From: Metarhizobium sp039808465
GTDB lineage: Bacteria > Pseudomonadota > Alphaproteobacteria > Rhizobiales > Rhizobiaceae
DNA: 26,775 bases
Assembly: GCA_039808465.1 (NCBI GenBank)
Contig: JBDHTA010000047.1
Span: 1-26,775, forward strand
Reading direction: 5' to 3'
Positions 23,833 to 26,775 of this stretch are shown here, piece after piece (positions within the stretch are counted from its first letter, which is position 1; each line of letters starts with the position of its first letter). The translations under genes and the position numbers were made by a program. The notes beneath the pieces are model-generated. The model made no database searches, was not told the DNA's origin, and saw nothing but the letters and a program-made list of their open reading frames with translations.

Positions 23833-25781
23833 GCCGCTGAACTCCTGTCGAGGCTGCGATATTCATCGAGGCATTCCGGATTGGCGAGCGAGCCCATGTT
23901 CTTCACCATGCCGCCTTCCAGAACGGTGCGGGCGGCCCCTTCGACGGGCTTTCCGTTGAGCGTATAGGGAATGGCGCGCACCGCATGGATGCGGTGGGGA
24001 ACGTGGCGCGGCGACGCCATGTCGCGGATTTTCAGGCGGATTTCCCGGGCGAAATCCTCCGACAGCCCGGCCCCGTCCTTCAGCTTGACGCAGAGCACGA
24101 TTTCCTCGTCGCCGGGAACGGGGGCGCCGAAGACGAGGCAATCCTCGATGTCCGGAAACAGCTCGCAGGCCGCATAGATTTCCGCCGTGCCGATGCGCAC
24201 GCCGCCGGGCTTCAGCGTCGTGTCGGAGCGGCCGTAGATGATCGCCGAGCCATGGGGTGTCACCTCGGCGATGTCGCCATGCGTCCAGATTTCCCGCCGC
24301 TGCGAGAAATAGGTGTCGTGATAGCGCTGCATGCCGCCTTCGCCCCAGAAGGTGAGCGGCATGGAGGGAAAGGCTTCCGTGCAGACGAGATCGCCCTGCC
24401 GCCCGATGACCGGCGCGTTGCGGCCGTCCATCACGGCGACGGCAAGGCCAAGGCCCTTGACCGTGAGCTGGCCCCGGCGCACCGGATGCAAGGGCGAGCC
24501 GAGCATGAAGCAGCCGATGATCTCGGTGCCGCCCGAGATCGAGGCGAAGATCATGTCCTGCTTGATATGGGCATAGACCCAGTCGAACTGGTGCGGGGAG
24601 ACCGGCGCGCCAGCCGAAAGCACCGATTTCAGCGCGGAAAGATCATGATGGCGCGCAGGCGAATAGCCTTCGTCGGCAAGGGTCGCCAGATATTTCGGGC
24701 TGGTGCCGAAATGCGTGACGCCCGCCCGCTCCGCCGCCGTCCAGAGCGGGGTCACGTCGAGGCCGGTGGAGGTCTTGAGAATCGGCGCGCCGTCGTAGAG
24801 GAGGATCGAGGCGTTGCAGGCAAGCGCCGAAATCAGCCAGTGATACATCATCCATGCGGTGTTGGTGTACCAGCTCACCACGTCGCCGGGGCGCACGTCG
24901 CCGTGAAGCGCATGCTCCTTGAGGTGCTGCATCAGCACGCCGCCGGTGGAATGCACGATGGCTTTGGGCGCGCCGGTCGTGCCGGAGGTGTAGAGGACGT
25001 AGACGGGATGGCGGAACGGCACGCGCTCGAACGACAGCGGCGCGTCGTTGCCGAAGGCCGCGTAATCGTGGCGCGCAAAGCGCTCGCCCTCCGCGGGCGG
25101 CAGGCTGCCGCTGGTGACGATCACATGCCCGACGCTCTCCATGCCCCTGGCGATATCGGCGATCCGCTGGGCGATATCGTGGTCCTTGCCGCCATAGCGG
25201 TAGGACGCGGCCGCAAACAGCACCTTCGGCCTGATCTGGCCGAGGCGGTCGAGAATGGCCGTTACGCCGAAATCCGGCGAGCAGGAGGACCAGGTGGCGC
25301 CGATGGCGGCCGTCGCCAGAAGCGCGACCAGCGCCTCGGTGCGGTTGGGCAGGATGCCCGCGACGCAGTCGTTGCGGGTGACGCCTGCGCGGCGCAGGCC
25401 GTCGGCCACGCGGGCGACCATGGCGCGCAATTCGCCGCGTGTGACGGTTCCATGCGCGCCGGTCTCGTCCGCCTCATGAATGGCGATGTCGCCATCGGCG
25501 CCGCGCAGCAGGTTTTCCGCAAGGTTGATGCGGGCATCGGGAAAGAAGAAGGCGCCCGTCATCGGGTTTTCATCGCTTCCGATGAAGGTGCTGCCGCCCG
25601 CCTCACCCATGACGCCGGTGAAATCCCAGACCGCCTGCCAGAATGCGCCCTTGTCTGCAATGGACCAGCGGTGAAGGCTGTCGTAGTCGCGCGGATCGAA
25701 ACCGTTGCGGCGGGCAAAATCCGCGAGGTTGCTCGTTTCGAAGCGCGCTGCGTCCGGTTGCCAGACAATATCCGATTGCAT
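23829..25781 (-). CDS. aacS: Acetoacetyl-CoA synthetase-like acyl-CoA ligase
   Basis: A 650-residue ANL-superfamily ligase, the usual length of acetoacetyl-CoA synthetase. The N-terminal part (WQPDAARFETSNLADFAR) and NLAENLL match the AACS/ACS N-terminal domain. The ATP loop is YTSGTTGAPK (264-273). The AACS-type segments SISGGTEIIGCF, EAFPSMPLTFWGE and YGRSDTTLKPGGVRIG follow, and the C-terminal catalytic lysine is K611 in YTLNGKPVEG. It activates acetoacetate (or a related 3-oxo or branched acid) with ATP and CoA in the cytosol. A strong GGAGGGGGAAG precedes the ATG at 25781; the frame runs open upstream into the promoter region. First gene of the - strand operon. Acetoacetate is the end product of leucine breakdown by Region B, so the two operons may be linked metabolically (inference). 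Confidence 0.9.
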   Translation of the reverse strand: MQSDIVWQPDAARFETSNLADFARRNGFDPRDYDSLHRWSIADKGAFWQAVWDFTGVMGEAGGSTFIGSDENPMTGAFFFPDARINLAENLLRGADGDIAIHEADETGAHGTVTRGELRAMVARVADGLRRAGVTRNDCVAGILPNRTEALVALLATAAIGATWSSCSPDFGVTAILDRLGQIRPKVLFAAASYRYGGKDHDIAQRIADIARGMESVGHVIVTSGSLPPAEGERFARHDYAAFGNDAPLSFERVPFRHPVYVLYTSGTTGAPKAIVHSTGGVLMQHLKEHALHGDVRPGDVVSWYTNTAWMMYHWLISALACNASILLYDGAPILKTSTGLDVTPLWTAAERAGVTHFGTSPKYLATLADEGYSPARHHDLSALKSVLSAGAPVSPHQFDWVYAHIKQDMIFASISGGTEIIGCFMLGSPLHPVRRGQLTVKGLGLAVAVMDGRNAPVIGRQGDLVCTEAFPSMPLTFWGEGGMQRYHDTYFSQRREIWTHGDIAEVTPHGSAIIYGRSDTTLKPGGVRIGTAEIYAACELFPDIEDCLVFGAPVPGDEEIVLCVKLKDGAGLSEDFAREIRLKIRDMASPRHVPHRIHAVRAIPYTLNGKPVEGAARTVLEGGMVKNMGSLANPECLDEYRSLDRSSAA

Positions 25782-25815
25782 TCTTCCCCCTCCAGGACCG
25801 AATTCGCTTTTGCTG

Positions 25816-25868
25816 TTGCGAAAGTACTGACCGATCGGTACAATGCGATTTGAGAGTTGCGCTGTCAA
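25816..25868. promoter_or_regulatory. Overlapping divergent promoters with a TetR-type operator
   Basis: On the + strand, TTGCGA (25816-25821), a 17-bp spacer and TACAAT (25839-25844) form a sigma70-like promoter for the TetR gene. On the - strand, a perfect -35 TTGACA (25868 to 25863), 17 bp and a weak -10 CATTGT (25845 to 25840) face the CoA-ligase operon. The two -10 hexamers cover almost the same bases. The perfect 10-bp palindrome ACCGATCGGT (25830-25839) lies in the + strand spacer and around the - strand transcription start, so one bound repressor could shut both promoters. The TGACCG/CGGTaC half-sites resemble operators of TetR regulators of fatty-acid genes. The assignment to the adjacent TetR is inference. 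Confidence 0.6.
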
Positions 25869-25941
25869 TGCGAAATCGTGTCGTGTATCGATGCTGGCAT
25901 AAGCGCCGCATGGAGCGGCCGCATCTATCCGGGGGAACCAA

Positions 25942-26544
25942 ATGCACGAGATTCTGAGCACGCCGCGGCCGGATGAGCTTTCCGAAAGCAAGCGGATGAT
26001 CATGGAAGTGGCGGCCAGGCTTTTCGCGGACAAGGGCTATGGCAGCGTCGGCATCAGCGAGGTCGGCGATGCCGCGGGCTTCGGCAAGGGCGCGCTCTAC
26101 TATCACATCAAGTCCAAGGAAGACCTGCTCTTCGACATCATGACCGTCTACATGGTGGAGCTGATCAACGCGGCGCGCAGCATCGAGATCAGCGGCGCCA
26201 GCGTGCCCGAGCGCATCCGCGCTTTGAGCCGCAGCTTCATGGAGATCATGTTCGCCAGCCGCCCGGAAATGACGGTCTGCTTCCGCGAAGTGCATGCCCT
26301 GAACGACGCCCGGCGCAAGGGCGTGCTGGGCCTGCATACGGATTATCAGGATATCTGGGTGCGCGTCTTTCAGGACGGGGCGCGGCAGGGCGTGCTGCGC
26401 CCGATGTCGAAGATCGAGGTGAAGGCGATCCTCGGCATGTATTTCTACAGCTTCCTGTGGATCAAGGGCGATGGCGCGATGACGATCGACGCGATTGCCG
26501 AGGATTTTGCCGGGATCACCCTGCGGGCTGCCGCGAAAGGATAA
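25942..26544 (+). CDS. TetR/AcrR-family transcriptional regulator
   Basis: A 200-residue regulator. The N-terminal TetR DNA-binding domain (about 15-62) has IMEVAARLFADKGYGSVGIS, and the recognition region AAGFGKGALYYHIKSKEDLL. The rest is an all-helical ligand-binding domain with EIMFASRPEMTVCFREV and a C-terminal region (FYSFLWIKGDGAMTIDAIAEDF) like those of acyl-CoA-responsive regulators of lipid and acyl-CoA catabolism. GGGGGAA precedes the ATG. It is divergent from the acetoacetyl-CoA synthetase operon and precedes a thiolase gene by three bases, so it is the probable repressor of both, relieved by an acyl-CoA. The ligand is not evident from sequence. Confidence 0.92.
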   Translation: MHEILSTPRPDELSESKRMIMEVAARLFADKGYGSVGISEVGDAAGFGKGALYYHIKSKEDLLFDIMTVYMVELINAARSIEISGASVPERIRALSRSFMEIMFASRPEMTVCFREVHALNDARRKGVLGLHTDYQDIWVRVFQDGARQGVLRPMSKIEVKAILGMYFYSFLWIKGDGAMTIDAIAEDFAGITLRAAAKG

Positions 26545-26547
26545 ATC

Positions 26548-26775
26548 ATGGAACGGGATATCGTCATCGCCGCCGCAAGGCGCACGCCGATCGGCAAGCT
26601 GAACGGCGGCCTTGCCTCGCAACCGGCCGCAGCCCTCGGCGCATCGGTGATTGCGGCGCTGCTGAAGGATGCGGGCATCGAAGGCGGCGAACTGGACGAG
26701 ATCATCATGGGGCAGGTTCTGACGGGCGGCGCCGGTCAGAACCCGGCCCGGCAGGCGGCGCTCAAGGCCGGAATT
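26548..26775 (+). CDS. Acetyl-CoA acetyltransferase (thiolase), partial (C-terminus outside the window)
   Basis: The first 76 residues of a thiolase are visible; the frame runs off the right edge. IVIAAARRTPIGKLNGG (5-21), DEIIMGQVLTGGAGQNPARQAAL (50-72, given here as its key parts MGQVL and GQNPARQA) match biosynthetic and degradative acetyl-CoA acetyltransferases, including acetoacetyl-CoA thiolases. The catalytic Cys would follow just beyond the edge. The ATG at 26548 lies three bases after the TetR stop, with AAAGGA upstream, so the two genes form one transcript. With acetoacetyl-CoA synthetase on the other side of the promoter, cleavage of acetoacetyl-CoA to two acetyl-CoA is the likely role. 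Confidence 0.88.
   Translation, partial: MERDIVIAAARRTPIGKLNGGLASQPAAALGASVIAALLKDAGIEGGELDEIIMGQVLTGGAGQNPARQAALKAGI

Noticed and set aside
23985..25853. 622-codon + strand frame opposite the CoA ligase
   Set aside because: The ligase on the - strand has complete ANL motifs and a strong ribosome site. The + strand frame is a compositional shadow.
1..26775. Mobile elements, CRISPR, tRNA or rRNA genes
   Set aside because: Reading through the gaps and gene ends, I found no transposase, terminal repeats, regular repeat-spacer pattern or tRNA-like cloverleaf. The coding density is nearly complete.

Overview
The window is a GC-rich, densely packed stretch of chromosome-like DNA carrying acyl-CoA and amino-acid catabolism genes. 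The gene content (MocR/PdxR-type regulators, PaiB, BkdA1/A2/B, YbfB/YjiJ-type MFS, acetoacetyl-CoA synthetase) and codon usage strongly favouring G/C at third positions suggest an alphaproteobacterium, probably Hyphomicrobiales (Rhizobiales). That is inference from protein style only. I see no tRNA, rRNA, CRISPR array, insertion sequence or phage gene. No gene-free stretch exceeds 300 bases; the longest are 790-1030, 2399-2559 and 25782-25941.

Region A (1-2398): a DadA-like FAD oxidoreductase, cut by the left edge, is divergent from a MocR-type regulator (GntR winged helix plus aminotransferase-like domain). The 241-bp spacer between them carries dyad repeats.

Region B (2560-17142): thirteen genes on the + strand, mostly with ATGA overlaps or short gaps, form an apparent branched-chain amino-acid catabolic operon. 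Order: thiolase, acyl-CoA dehydrogenase, BkdA1, BkdA2, BkdB (E1alpha, E1beta, E2), 3-hydroxyisobutyryl-CoA hydrolase, 3-hydroxyisobutyrate dehydrogenase, enoyl-CoA hydratase, isovaleryl-CoA dehydrogenase, the two methylcrotonyl-CoA carboxylase subunits, a MaoC-type hydratase and a CitE-like lyase. The first part fits common 2-oxoacid oxidation plus the valine (and partly isoleucine) branch; the last five genes read as the leucine branch in reaction order. The usual HMG-CoA lyase (LiuE) is not seen. The MaoC/CitE pair sits where the last two leucine steps would be, as in the M. tuberculosis bkd-citE-MaoC-fadE19-accA1-accD1 cluster. E3 (dihydrolipoamide dehydrogenase) and MmsA are not in the window.

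Region C (17187-19355): a second MocR/PdxR-type regulator (- strand) is divergent from a PaiB-family FMN-binding protein (+ strand). Hairpins sit at both convergent gene ends.

Region D (19349-26775): a tightly coupled - strand operon runs from 25781 down to 19349: acetoacetyl-CoA synthetase-like ligase, thiolase-fold protein lacking the catalytic Cys, DUF35 Zn-ribbon/OB-fold protein, MaoC hydratase and two MFS transporters. It is divergent from a TetR regulator followed by a second thiolase, cut by the right edge. The 160-bp spacer holds opposed promoters that share a -10 region, with a perfect ACCGATCGGT palindrome. The MaoC + DUF35 + Cys-less thiolase combination resembles the ChsH/Ltp2 retro-aldol machinery of steroid side-chain degradation, but here it is coupled to an acetoacetate-type CoA ligase and transporters. 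This is the least explained system in the window.
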